The position numbers were made by a program, and so were the translations under genes. The notes under the pieces were generated by a model. That model was given only the letters and a program-made list of their open reading frames with translations. It did not search any database and was not told the origin of the DNA. 45,654 nucleotides of DNA from Alkalicoccus sp. Its GTDB lineage: Bacteria > Bacillota > Bacilli > Bacillales > Salisediminibacteriaceae. The stretch lies in the NCBI GenBank assembly GCA_007692495.1, contig REBZ01000098.1, positions 1-45,654 on the forward strand, written 5' to 3'. Shown here piece after piece: positions 34,342-42,096 of this stretch; position 1 is the first letter of the stretch; each line of letters begins with the position of its first letter.

Positions 34342-34922
34342 CTGGATGGGACACTTTCTGCTTTTTTCTTGGATTTTATGCGGAAATAAATGTAGTAGAC
34401 GACGGCCGCGGCAAAAAGGCCGGCAATCAAGTACTGGACGTTCTGAAACACGCCGTACGCTTCCCCGACGACGCCGAGGGTGCCGAGATAGAGCATGAGT
34501 ACAGCTACCGGAAAGACACCGATAAACGTAAACAGTCCGTAGCGCAGCGGAGTGATTTTGCAGAAGGAAGCGACGTAGACGATATAGCCCATGCCGAGTA
34601 TCCGTCCGGCGGCAATCGTCCATTCCCGGTACTTCTCCATGAAACGGACCATCCGCTTTGCCCGTCTGGATACAAGCCGGTGCTGAACGAGCCCCTTGAA
34701 CCGGATGGACAAATAGTAGGGTATATACGAGATCACAGTGTAGGCGGCGGAAGCCAGCAGGCTGATCCATATAATGTCCCAGCCGGTCGGACCGATCAAG
34801 TAGCCGTAAATTAAAAAGATAATCGCGGCGGGAAACGGAATCGACAGCGCCTCCACGGCGATGCCGGCAATGAGTCCCGCCCAGCCGAGCTCTCTGAGTA
34901 TGTCGAATATAACTTCGAGCAT
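34332..34922 (-). CDS. DedA family membrane protein
   Basis: This 196-residue protein belongs to the DedA (VTT-domain) family, whose members flip undecaprenyl phosphate or phospholipids, or influence membrane energetics. It shows the characteristic re-entrant and helical pattern: FPAAIIFLIYGYLIG near 29-43, and GRILGMGYIVYVASFCKITPLRYGLFTFIG near 106-135, with the G-R and P residues conserved in the family. It is alone on its strand with GAGGAG upstream. Which lipid it moves is unknown. Confidence 0.87.
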   Translation of the reverse strand: MLEVIFDILRELGWAGLIAGIAVEALSIPFPAAIIFLIYGYLIGPTGWDIIWISLLASAAYTVISYIPYYLSIRFKGLVQHRLVSRRAKRMVRFMEKYREWTIAAGRILGMGYIVYVASFCKITPLRYGLFTFIGVFPVAVLMLYLGTLGVVGEAYGVFQNVQYLIAGLFAAAVVYYIYFRIKSKKKAESVPSRAR

Positions 34923-34968
34923 GCGGAAGGCTCCTCTCCAGTATTCTTTCTAGGAATACCTTTACCCC

Positions 34969-34982
34969 ATTTCCCGGGAAAT
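34969..34982. promoter_or_regulatory. exact Noc-binding-site core
   Basis: ATTTCCCGGGAAAT is a perfect 14-base palindrome and equals the core of the B. subtilis Noc nucleoid-occlusion site (TATTTCCCGGGAAATA). It lies 47 bases upstream of dedA, in a 309-base gap that otherwise shows only AT-rich sequence and the terminator at 35158-35189. It could instead be an operator for a local regulator. Confidence 0.5.
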
Positions 34983-35157
34983 TAACTTGGATAAAAGACA
35001 GTATTTTCAGGCCGGGGAGACAATTCTCGTAGAAAAAGAAGCTGTTTCAATAGGCATTCGACACCAATATGATACACGTGATTTTTCTCCAAAATTTGCT
35101 TACCATAATTTTGTCTCGTTTGAATTTTTATAAAAACTGTTTTTCAAAAATAACCTA

Positions 35158-35189
35158 TAAAAAAAGCTGCCCTCGTTTTTCTGGGCAGC
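35158..35189 (-). terminator. intrinsic terminator of the CARF-HEPN gene
   Basis: GCTGCCC pairs with GGGCAGC over seven bases across a ten-base loop, and on the minus strand it leads into seven T. It lies behind the CARF-HEPN gene. Confidence 0.75.
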
Positions 35190-35231
35190 GTAGTGTTTTC
35201 AGAGTGAAGAAGGAAAACATAAATACTTTTT

Positions 35232-36491
35232 CTATAATTCCGTGGCGAGATCAACTGGAGAAAATATCGGAAGCTTTGTTTTTTTGGTCTGGGTCAGTTC
35301 CAGCACGAGACGGAGCATCCGATCGTAATCGTTTTCGGTAACAGGATCCAGACCGTGGGCGAGGACTGATTGGTTGCGCAGAAGCAGCAGCTGCTGGATT
35401 TCCTCCTGGCGCCGGCCATATTTTCTGCCCATTTCATCTCCGAGTTCCTCGAGCAGAATGTAGGAAGTGTGCAGGCCGAGCTGAAGCAGCTCGTCATCTG
35501 AGTAGTCACGCTGAACGTATTTTTGACGGAAAGTTTCAGGCACCTTCTTTTTATCACATTTTTTGGAATCAATGTTGTATCCTTCCCATAGCCGATGCTG
35601 TGCTGCAAGCTCCAGCACCCGATTAAGGCGTGCCGCCGCATCGTCGTAACGCCCCTCAGCACCGCGCCTCACGGCGTTCGCGAGAAGATCCTGCAGTAGA
35701 AAGCCTCTTTTCTTTTCCGCATTTCCAACAGCCATGGGCTCAAGCAGGCGGATGTGATTTTCCATTAGGACAATCACTGCTTTCACCGGCCTGCTCATAA
35801 AACAAAACGGGTGCAGCATTCCCCTGGCCTGTCTCATCAGCTTGAAAGCCTGTTTATATCGAAAGCGATCCCATTCTTCATAAGCTTCAAACATAGGAAT
35901 CAGCCCTCCACAAATGTCTTTCCAGTAATTTTCCCCACTGACATTATCCTTAATTTCCTGACAGAGACGTGCCGCCTCACCGTAATGACCGAATTTCCAT
36001 GCGTTCGTAATACCCCTGCGCTGTTTTAGTACGATCGAATTCCATGGATTGGATTTCCGGAGAACTTTTTCTGTCCCGTCTACGACAATCCCTTTGCCAC
36101 CCCCGTTTTGTTTGTCACCACTTACATAAGCGTACTGTACCCCTGTGTCCACCGTTGCCAGCACGAGTGCAGCCCCCATCGCTTTCGTCCCCCCTGTGTA
36201 ATCAACAAGGACGTTTTCCCAGCTAAGCCCCCTGCGGTCAACATGGACCGGTAATTCCATGTAGAGAAGGTGAAGATTCGCCTCGATATCCTCTCCGTCC
36301 GTCGTTTCCACTACCGCTGTATGCCTGATGAATGGACACTCCCTGATAACGCCGGGGAGGTATTCTGACGCTCCATGCGAGCAGTAAAACACTACACTTT
36401 CCGGCTCTACTGCCTTCAATGACTGGACCGTTGATTCCTGTACTTCCCCCATAGAGCAGATCATCATTCTCGTTGTATTTTTCCCTTTCAT
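35232..36491 (-). CDS. CARF-HEPN protein, TIGR02710 (Cas02710) type
   Basis: This 419-residue protein resembles the TIGR02710 CRISPR-associated family, a CARF-domain sensor joined to a HEPN nuclease, related to Csm6/Csx1 effectors. The N-terminal CARF part has the conserved DYTGGTKAMGAAL (residues 97-109) that belongs to the ligand pocket for cyclic oligoadenylate in related proteins. The middle, about 155-350, is helical. The C-terminal LLLLRNQSVLAHGL contains R372-x6-H379, the HEPN Rx4-6H catalytic motif, usual for the metal-independent RNase site. It has no membrane segment. Cas6 lies upstream on the same strand but has its own terminator between them. No Cas10, which would make the signal, is encoded in this window. 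Confidence 0.85.
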   Translation of the reverse strand: MKGKNTTRMMICSMGEVQESTVQSLKAVEPESVVFYCSHGASEYLPGVIRECPFIRHTAVVETTDGEDIEANLHLLYMELPVHVDRRGLSWENVLVDYTGGTKAMGAALVLATVDTGVQYAYVSGDKQNGGGKGIVVDGTEKVLRKSNPWNSIVLKQRRGITNAWKFGHYGEAARLCQEIKDNVSGENYWKDICGGLIPMFEAYEEWDRFRYKQAFKLMRQARGMLHPFCFMSRPVKAVIVLMENHIRLLEPMAVGNAEKKRGFLLQDLLANAVRRGAEGRYDDAAARLNRVLELAAQHRLWEGYNIDSKKCDKKKVPETFRQKYVQRDYSDDELLQLGLHTSYILLEELGDEMGRKYGRRQEEIQQLLLLRNQSVLAHGLDPVTENDYDRMLRLVLELTQTKKTKLPIFSPVDLATEL

Positions 36492-36568
36492 CGAAGTCCC
36501 CCTTTATCATCCTCTGTAAACAGTTCGTTAGAAATATATAATTTCCTTTTTATTTCCGATAATTAACA

Positions 36569-36600
36569 TTAAAAACCCTTTGCTTATCGAAACAAAGGGT
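36569..36600 (-). terminator. intrinsic terminator of cas6
   Basis: ACCCTTTG pairs with CAAAGGGT over eight bases, and on the minus strand leads into TTTTTAAT. It lies between cas6 and the CARF-HEPN gene, so the two are probably separate transcription units. The rest of 36492-36778 contains a small AAAAAC/GTTTTT hairpin near 36643-36665 and no array or gene. Confidence 0.75.
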
Positions 36601-36778
36601 GGGCAGGACTCTGAATAGGCTGTTAAATTATTTGTTAATACTAAAAACATTTAAGGTTTTTGGAAGTTACGGGTCCGATAATTTTTTTCTGTTCCTAAAA
36701 AAGTTATATATTTCTTAATCTGACTTATGCCATGTAAAAGCAGGCAAATACTTGGTTTTTTCGGCTCCTTTGCTGCCG

Positions 36779-37711
36779 TTACTGCTTTATCCAGAGGGAG
36801 TATTTACCAAAGCCAAAGGTTGTTTCTCTCCCAACGTGATATTTTTCACAGAAAAACAAATATGGCAGCCATGCATCCAGTTCGCTGCTCCGATTCATAT
36901 GAAAAGATGCAAGTACTCCCCCGAGTATCATGTCTTCACCATGGGACGAAGAGCAGCACGGAATGTCCTTCCAGGACGAGTGATGTAAACGGACTTCATG
37001 CATGTCGGGAAACTCCGGAAATACCAGTGTTTTCTTGTTTGTGGGGTCAACTAACTGCATAAACCGCTGCCGGACCTGATTGAAAAATACTGCCGGTACA
37101 AATTCCCTGACAAGCTTATTGTTCTCCCGGGCACGGAAAGGCGAAGCAAACTGAATAAATATTTTGTCGTAGCGCTCCGGCAGCTGAAATGTCCTCGAGG
37201 TGGCTTCGGGTCTGGCTGTCACTTCATTATCCATTACAGCGAAGGAACTTTCAGGCGTTTTTTGTTCCACACGGTCCAGCTCAAACTGCAGACGGTTTCT
37301 GCCAAGCGGATAGGAGCTGATATTCTGGATCACGGTAAACAGCTGAGGGAGGTGTTTTTCTACGTCGTCTCCAAACAGGAGAAAGTCGAACGCCAGAGGA
37401 TCTCCCGGAGCAAATTCGACCGAGCGGGAATCACAGCTGATGAGGTATGGATCAGATACTGACCGGCTGTGATGGAGAACAGCTGGTGAAGTTTTTGGAA
37501 ATTCAAACAGCGAACTATATTGACAGTTGTCGAGAAAAGAGCAGTCTCTGCAGGAAATGTTCATGTTATGGCATACGTTACTGCGAAATTCTCTCGCAAG
37601 AATGCCACGGAATATGGAATTTTTGTATTCCGGAAGCAGGCCTTGCGAACAGCTTTTTAAATGAATGCGAAAATGAAACGTTACGAGTGCCCTATGTACA
37701 GCTTCTGTCAT
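36779..37711 (-). CDS. cas6: Cas6 pre-crRNA endoribonuclease
   Basis: Cas6 cuts CRISPR precursor RNA within the repeats. This 310-residue protein matches the long Cas6 family (PF10040 type). The N-terminal cysteine cluster SCRDCSFLDNCQYSSLFEFP (54 to 72; Cys54, 57, 63) corresponds to the C-x2-C-x5-C-x-Y-xxLFE feature of the family. The C-terminus has the glycine-rich loop GRETTFGFGKY (294-304), a hallmark of RAMP proteins of this group. The frame is intact and complete. There is no CRISPR array or other processing-related gene within the window. Start: ATG with AGGGG upstream. The catalytic residue cannot be assigned from sequence alone. Confidence 0.85.
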   Translation of the reverse strand: MTEAVHRALVTFHFRIHLKSCSQGLLPEYKNSIFRGILAREFRSNVCHNMNISCRDCSFLDNCQYSSLFEFPKTSPAVLHHSRSVSDPYLISCDSRSVEFAPGDPLAFDFLLFGDDVEKHLPQLFTVIQNISSYPLGRNRLQFELDRVEQKTPESSFAVMDNEVTARPEATSRTFQLPERYDKIFIQFASPFRARENNKLVREFVPAVFFNQVRQRFMQLVDPTNKKTLVFPEFPDMHEVRLHHSSWKDIPCCSSSHGEDMILGGVLASFHMNRSSELDAWLPYLFFCEKYHVGRETTFGFGKYSLWIKQ

Positions 37712-37914
37712 CGAAAAACCCCTATTTTCAGTTAATAAATTTTTAAAAACACAACCCCTTTCCCAGAAAAGAATAATTAAAAGGGATTAATATGTATTTA
37801 TTGTAAATCAAAAGGCTTATGAACGAAATCTAATTTCACTAATTTTTTCAATTTTACTATGAATTTTCTTTCCGAAAATTAAGCTTTAAAAACTGTTTAT
37901 CAATTAAGATATAA

Positions 37915-37946
37915 ACAAAAAATGCCCCTTTTAGCAGGGCATTTTA
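37915..37946. terminator. intrinsic terminator, possibly bidirectional
   Basis: The core arms ATGCCC and GGGCAT are extended by flanking A and T runs (AAAAATGCCC with GGGCATTTT). It separates cas6 from the upstream glutaredoxin-like gene. Confidence 0.75.
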
Positions 37947-38076
37947 AAATTGGACAAAAACAAGCTGCTTTTATACTTTTATAATAGTCTCAGTATTTAG
38001 CTTCTCAGCAATTTCAGTCTACATAGCACTACGGATTTCCACAAGGGTCATCAATCTCCCCACGTTACACAGCACA

Positions 38077-38108
38077 AAGAAACCACTCTATAGTGAGCAG
38101 TTTCTTTA
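38077..38108. other. long imperfect hairpin
   Basis: AAAGAAACCACTC faces GAGCAGTTTCTTT with two mismatches over a six-base loop. It lies 84 bases behind the glutaredoxin-like gene and could be its transcript end, though the T-run is poor. Confidence 0.45.
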
Positions 38109-38191
38109 TGTTCTTCCATACTTCTTTTTTGTTTAATCAGAAGAGCTGATTTCGGCACCATGCCGGAAAAAGATTGTCTTCTTTTAAACCG

Positions 38192-38431
38192 TTACTCCCC
38201 TGCCTCTATCTTCTCCACAAGCTTCTCGAGCTCCGGGTTCATGCCTTTGACGGCTTCGCCGTTGTAGACGGTGACGGGGACTCCGAGCATGCCGTACGAT
38301 TCGACTTCGTCGCGGTACGCTTTGTTTTCCATAATGTTGCGCACTTCAAACTCGATGCCTTTATGCTCCAGCATCTGCTTGACGAAGCCGCACTCAACAC
38401 AGTCATTTGTGGAATAAACGACTACTGACAT
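38192..38431 (-). CDS. glutaredoxin-family protein
   Basis: This 79-residue protein has a thioredoxin-fold start VVVYSTNDCVECGFVKQML, with the redox motif Cys-Val-Glu-Cys (residues 11-14), then GVPVTVYNGEAVKGMN, the usual cis-proline region near 50-53 (GVPV). The length matches NrdH/YtnI-like small glutaredoxins. It would reduce a protein partner in the cytosol. It follows acoC on the same strand after 48 bases with GGAGGTG upstream of ATG, so it could be cotranscribed with the acetoin dehydrogenase genes, for an unclear purpose. Confidence 0.87.
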   Translation of the reverse strand: MSVVVYSTNDCVECGFVKQMLEHKGIEFEVRNIMENKAYRDEVESYGMLGVPVTVYNGEAVKGMNPELEKLVEKIEAGE

Positions 38432-38479
38432 AGCAGCACCTCCTTTTCTTCTCCAGTGTAGCGGAGAAAAGGAAAGTCA

Positions 38480-39586
38480 TCAATCGTCTGCTTCCTCCCC
38501 GAAAAGGCGGTCCGGGTGTTCCAGCAGATCGATCACTTCGTCGAGAAAAGCCGCGGCCGGAGCGCCGTCCACGGCCCGGTGGTCCACGGTGAGGCTGAGG
38601 GGCAGCCGGTATTTTTCCCTCGGCTTCATTTCGTACATCGCGACGTACGGCTGGATGCGCCCGATGCCGAGAATCGCCGTCTGCGGCGGGTTGATGATCG
38701 GTGTGAAAAATTCCGTCCGGTAGCCTCCGAGGCTCGTTACGGTAAACGTTCCGCCTTCCATATCTTCTTTGGAAAGTCCTTTGTTTCTCGCACGGGACGC
38801 TTTTTCGGCGAGCTGTTCCTGCAGCTTCCCGGGGGAGAGGCTGTCCGTTTCCTTCACGACCGCCACCTGCAGTCCGTCTTTCGTATCGATCGCAAAGCCG
38901 AGGTGGACGCTCTCTTTTAACACAATTTCCTCTCCTTCGATGTGCGCATTCAGGAGCGGGTGATTTTTCAGCGCGCGGGCGGCGGCTACGGCGGTAAGGG
39001 CCGTCCAGCCCGGGTCGCCGTCGAATTCTTTTCTGTCGAGATCGAGACGCGTTACGTCGGCCCAGGCCGTTTCGGTGAGCTGGGCGCTTTCCTGCAGGCT
39101 TTCCACCATGCGTCTGGCGATGACGCCGCGGGTGCCTGTAAGCGGCAGGCGTTTTTCCTGCTCGGTCCCTCCCCGGCGGATGTCTTCTTCTGTGATCCGG
39201 CCGTCTTTTCCGGTGCCGCGGATCGTTTCCACCTGGACGCCGAGCTCCCGCGCGAGCTTTTTCAGCTTCGGCGGCACTTTCGGAGCATCCGGAACTTTCT
39301 CCTGTTCCTTTTTCTCCGGAGGGGCTTCTTCCACCGCTGGTTCCGGGCTGCCTTCCGGATCGATGACAGCGAGCACGTCGCCGACTTTCGCGGATTCCCC
39401 GCGCTTAACGGCTATTTTTTTCACGACGCCGTCCGCTTCCGCTTCAATTTCCGACACGGCTTTTTCCGTCTGGACTTCGGCAAGCGCATCTCCTTTCCGG
39501 ACACGGTCGCCTTCCGAAACGAACCAGAGCACGACGAGGCTTTCGTCCGTTCCTTCTTTTAACTCCGGCAGTGTGACGTTTATCAT
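38480..39586 (-). CDS. acoC: acetoin dehydrogenase E2 (dihydrolipoyl acetyltransferase)
   Basis: AcoC accepts the acetyl group from E1 and transfers it to CoA. The 368-residue protein has a lipoyl domain (1-77) with lysine in VQTEKAVSEIEAEADG, a proline-rich linker, an E1/E3 peripheral subunit-binding domain (about 105-145, PKLKKLARELGVQVETIRGTGKDGRITEEDI), and a catalytic domain ending with LSLTVDHRAVDGAPAAAFL (His of DHRxxDG). It forms a unit with acoB and acoA. A gene for E3 (dihydrolipoyl dehydrogenase) does not follow in the window, so E3 must come from elsewhere. A pyruvate or branched-chain complex is possible, but the E1 sequences favour acetoin. Confidence 0.88.
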   Translation of the reverse strand: MINVTLPELKEGTDESLVVLWFVSEGDRVRKGDALAEVQTEKAVSEIEAEADGVVKKIAVKRGESAKVGDVLAVIDPEGSPEPAVEEAPPEKKEQEKVPDAPKVPPKLKKLARELGVQVETIRGTGKDGRITEEDIRRGGTEQEKRLPLTGTRGVIARRMVESLQESAQLTETAWADVTRLDLDRKEFDGDPGWTALTAVAAARALKNHPLLNAHIEGEEIVLKESVHLGFAIDTKDGLQVAVVKETDSLSPGKLQEQLAEKASRARNKGLSKEDMEGGTFTVTSLGGYRTEFFTPIINPPQTAILGIGRIQPYVAMYEMKPREKYRLPLSLTVDHRAVDGAPAAAFLDEVIDLLEHPDRLFGEEADD

Positions 39587-39598
39587 GCGGACCTCCTT

Positions 39599-40621
39599 CT
39601 ACCCTTCCTCCAAAAGCGATTTAACTTCCTGATAAATTTTTTCCTTTCCGGGAATAACAAAGTCCTCCAGCACCGAGCTGTACGGAAGCGGCACGTCCGG
39701 TACGGCAAGCCGGCGGACGGGGGCTTCCAGGTCGTACAAAGCTCCTTCGGCCGCAATCGCCGCAATTTCCGCGGTCATGCCGTAGGAGAGATAATCTTCA
39801 TCGACGACGAGCAGACGCCCGGTTTTTTTGAGCGACGTTAAAATCGTGTCTTTATCGATCGGGGCAAGGGAGCGAAGGTCGATCACTTCCGCTTCGATGC
39901 CTTCGTCCGCGAGCTTTTCGGCGGCCTGCACGGCGTAGTGGGTCATCATCTGGATGCCGACGATCGTCACGTCCTTTCCTTCCCGGACGACCGCTGCTTT
40001 ATCGAGCGGCACTGTGTACGCCTCCTCCGGCACGTTTCCGACCGCTTCGTCGAGCTGATCCATCCAGCCGAGTCCCTGCAGCGACTTATGAAACATGAAG
40101 ACGACCGGGTTGTCGTCGCGGATCGCCGACGTCATCATCCCCTTCAGATCATACGGGGTGGACGGGGCGACGACTTTCATGCCCGGCAGGTGCGCGAACG
40201 TCGCATACAGCGTCTGGGAGTGCTGTGCCGCGTCGTTATAGCCGCCGCCGACCGCCGTCATGAGTACCATCGGCAGCTTCACATTGCCTCCCGACATGTA
40301 CGGAATTTTCGCCATATGGTTGTAGATCTGGTCCATACATACGCCGAAGAAGTCGACGAACATCAGCTCCGCCACCGGCCGCATCCCTTCTGCGGCTGCG
40401 CCGATCGCCGCACCGATAAACGCCGTTTCCGAAATCGGCGTATCAAGCACCCTTTCCGGACCGTACGTTTCGATCAGCCCCTGGGTGGAGCCGAAGATCC
40501 CTCCGTATTTTCCGATGTCCTCCCCGAGAACAAATACGTTCGAGTCACGCTCCATTTCCTGCGAAATCGCTTCCGCCATCGCTTTGTTTCCGGACAGCAT
40601 ACGCTTTTTTGCTGTTTTCAT
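39599..40621 (-). CDS. acoB: acetoin dehydrogenase E1 beta
   Basis: AcoB is the beta half of the thiamine-diphosphate-dependent E1 component. The 340-residue protein has the usual pattern: VLGEDIGKYGGIFGSTQGL at 31-49, RVLDTPISETAFIGAAIGAAAEGMRPVAEL, MTAVGGGYNDAAQHSQTLYATFAHLPGMKVVAPSTPYD, and KEDYLSYG-like VDEDYLSYGMTAEIAAI. The wording is close to the acetoin:DCPIP oxidoreductase beta subunit of Bacillus. It follows acoA by 24 bases, with AAAGGAG before ATG. Confidence 0.9.
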   Translation of the reverse strand: MKTAKKRMLSGNKAMAEAISQEMERDSNVFVLGEDIGKYGGIFGSTQGLIETYGPERVLDTPISETAFIGAAIGAAAEGMRPVAELMFVDFFGVCMDQIYNHMAKIPYMSGGNVKLPMVLMTAVGGGYNDAAQHSQTLYATFAHLPGMKVVAPSTPYDLKGMMTSAIRDDNPVVFMFHKSLQGLGWMDQLDEAVGNVPEEAYTVPLDKAAVVREGKDVTIVGIQMMTHYAVQAAEKLADEGIEAEVIDLRSLAPIDKDTILTSLKKTGRLLVVDEDYLSYGMTAEIAAIAAEGALYDLEAPVRRLAVPDVPLPYSSVLEDFVIPGKEKIYQEVKSLLEEG

Positions 40622-40645
40622 CCTGCATCCGCTCCTTTCCGTTTT

Positions 40646-41656
40646 TTAAGAAGTAAATACGTCGCGGAGGGCGTCGTCCGCCTCCGGAAACTCACTGTTT
40701 CTCGCAAATTCATACGCCTCGTCCACTACCTGCTTGGCGTCTTTTTCCATCTTTTCGATGTCCGCATCGTCGACGCCGCTGGCCAGCAGCTGCTTTTTAA
40801 GTTTTAATATCGGGTCCTGCTGGCGGAGCCCCGGTACTTCCTCCTTGTCCCGGTACAGCTCCGGATCCCCCTGGAAATGGCCGAGGAAGCGGTACGTTTC
40901 AATTTCAATAATCGTCGGCCCCTGTCCGTCCCGGGCTCTCGTGACCGCTTCTTCGGACGCTTTGTACATCGCGACCGGGTCATTATCCTTCACGTACGCT
41001 CCGGTAATACCGTAGGCGCCGGCCCGCTTGTCGTTGGACTCGATGGAGGTGGAGGCTTTTTTCGGTACGGATATACCGTACGAGTTATCTTCCACGACGA
41101 CGATGAGTGGCAGGTTCCACAGCGCGGCAAGGTTCAGCGTTTCGTGGAAAGCTCCGGCATTCGCCGCTCCTTCCCCGATAAAAGCAACGGCCACCCGGTC
41201 AGTGCCTTTCATTCTCGCTGCCATCGCGGCCCCGGCGGCGTGGGGAATACCCGCTGCGACGATACCGCCGCACGAAAACTTCACGTCCGGATCAAACAAG
41301 TGCATATGGCCGCCCTTGCCTTTGCCGAGTCCTGTTTTCCGTCCAAAAATCTCCGCTGTCATTTTTTTCAGGTCGACGCCTTTGGCGATCGCGTGGTGGT
41401 GCGGCCGGTGCGGTGAGGAAACCGTATCGTCCTTTGTCAGGTGCGCACACATGCCGACGGCTGCCGGTTCCTGGCCGGTCGCCAGGTGCATCTCCCCGGG
41501 CACGGTGCCGGCACCGATATTAAAAACGGGTGCCTTCCCTTCCGAATACACTTCCACCATCTGATCCTCGTAGTAGCGGATTTTTACCATTTCACTGTAC
41601 ATCCACTTCATTTTTTCCAAAGGTACGGTTGTCTGCTTCTCTTCCGAAATGGACAT
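40646..41656 (-). CDS. acoA: acetoin dehydrogenase E1 alpha
   Basis: AcoA binds thiamine diphosphate and, with AcoB, cleaves acetoin to acetaldehyde and an acetyl group. The 336-residue protein has the cofactor motif GEGAANAGAFHETLNLAALWNLPLIVVVEDN (about 157-187), in which GEG replaces the more common GDG, as in the aco group. The acetoin-type C-terminal region YRFLGHFQGDPELYRDKEE is present. The gene is first in the acoABC unit; a candidate promoter and a cre site lie upstream, fitting carbon catabolite repression of acetoin use. No AcoR-type activator gene is present in the window. Confidence 0.9.
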   Translation of the reverse strand: MSISEEKQTTVPLEKMKWMYSEMVKIRYYEDQMVEVYSEGKAPVFNIGAGTVPGEMHLATGQEPAAVGMCAHLTKDDTVSSPHRPHHHAIAKGVDLKKMTAEIFGRKTGLGKGKGGHMHLFDPDVKFSCGGIVAAGIPHAAGAAMAARMKGTDRVAVAFIGEGAANAGAFHETLNLAALWNLPLIVVVEDNSYGISVPKKASTSIESNDKRAGAYGITGAYVKDNDPVAMYKASEEAVTRARDGQGPTIIEIETYRFLGHFQGDPELYRDKEEVPGLRQQDPILKLKKQLLASGVDDADIEKMEKDAKQVVDEAYEFARNSEFPEADDALRDVFTS

Positions 41657-41678
41657 CCTGATCCCTCCTGTTCATTTT

Positions 41679-41692
41679 AGTAAGCGCTTACA
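41679..41692 (-). promoter_or_regulatory. cre site (CcpA operator) before acoA
   Basis: AGTAAGCGCTTACA matches the cre consensus TGWAANCGNTNWCA at 13 of 14 positions. It lies about 23 bases upstream of acoA, downstream of the candidate promoter, and would block transcription in the presence of preferred sugars. Confidence 0.75.
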
Positions 41693-41733
41693 AAATGAAT
41701 GACAGGAAACTTTTGACAACATGATACGTCTTC

Positions 41734-41763
41734 ATCTTACGGCTGAAAGGATAGAATTGTCAA
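41734..41763 (-). promoter_or_regulatory. candidate promoter of acoABC
   Basis: On the minus strand TTGACA and TAAGAT are 18 bases apart. The -35 lies within a pair of inverted TTGACAA/TTGTCAA boxes about 40 bases apart, which could be a further regulator site. No -12/-24 sigma-54 promoter was recognised. Confidence 0.5.
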
Positions 41764-41842
41764 TATTCTGAAATTTATATTTTGGAAAATCTGCGCCGTT
41801 CTCTATCGTGTTGATATGAAAGGCTTTTCAGGAGGAGATCCT

Positions 41843-41866
41843 ATGAAAATCCACAGGACGATTTAA
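41843..41866 (+). pseudogene. very short open frame with good RBS, possibly a truncated gene
   Basis: AGGAGGAGATCCT is followed by ATG and seven codons (MKIHRTI) ending in TAA, just seven bases before the MITE-like element. A ribosome binding site this good on so short a frame suggests a leader peptide or a gene whose remainder was lost when the element arrived. No downstream continuation is seen. Confidence 0.35.
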
Positions 41867-41873
41867 TGAAAAA

Positions 41874-42017
41874 GCTCTGTTAAAGTCTGGTGTTGGTAGA
41901 TGCAGAAAACTTCGCTTCGGCCTGCCGTGGAGGAGATCTCCAGCTGGCGCTTACGCTCTGCGGCAGGTGAAAAGAGCAGCAGGCACTCCAAAAACAACGC
42001 GGAGCCTTTAACAGAGC
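41874..42017 (+). mobile_element. MITE-like element with inverted terminal repeats
   Basis: The ends GCTCTGTTAAAG (41874-41885) and CTTTAACAGAGC (42006-42017) are perfect 12-base inverted repeats. The 144-base element contains no coding frame. Inner sequence ACACCAGACTTTAAC in reverse is shared with the partial copies at 1-48, 225-270, 1177-1247 and 7120-7180. It is probably a non-autonomous derivative of an insertion sequence; the family and target duplication could not be established. Confidence 0.75.
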
Positions 42018-42022
42018 CAACG

Positions 42023-42065
42023 CAAAAAAGAACAGGAAAACCGCTGTTCATGCGGTTTCCTGTTC
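42023..42065 (-). terminator. intrinsic terminator of ABC permease unit
   Basis: GAACAGGAAAACCGC pairs with GCGGTTTCCTGTTC with one bulged A over a seven-base loop, and on the minus strand it leads into six T. Confidence 0.88.
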
Positions 42066-42096
42066 CTGCTGAAATGTGATTTTTACCAAGGACTTT

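Larger units (their letters stand above)
37712..38191. other. AT-rich gap upstream of cas6
   Basis: No CRISPR repeats were seen in this 480-base gap. It contains a bidirectional terminator (37915-37946), a hairpin (38077-38108) and a possible decayed reading frame on the minus strand in 37980-38060. There, LMTLVEIRSAM-stop-TEIAEKLNTETIIKV can be read through a stop codon. It is too weak to be called a gene. Confidence 0.4.
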
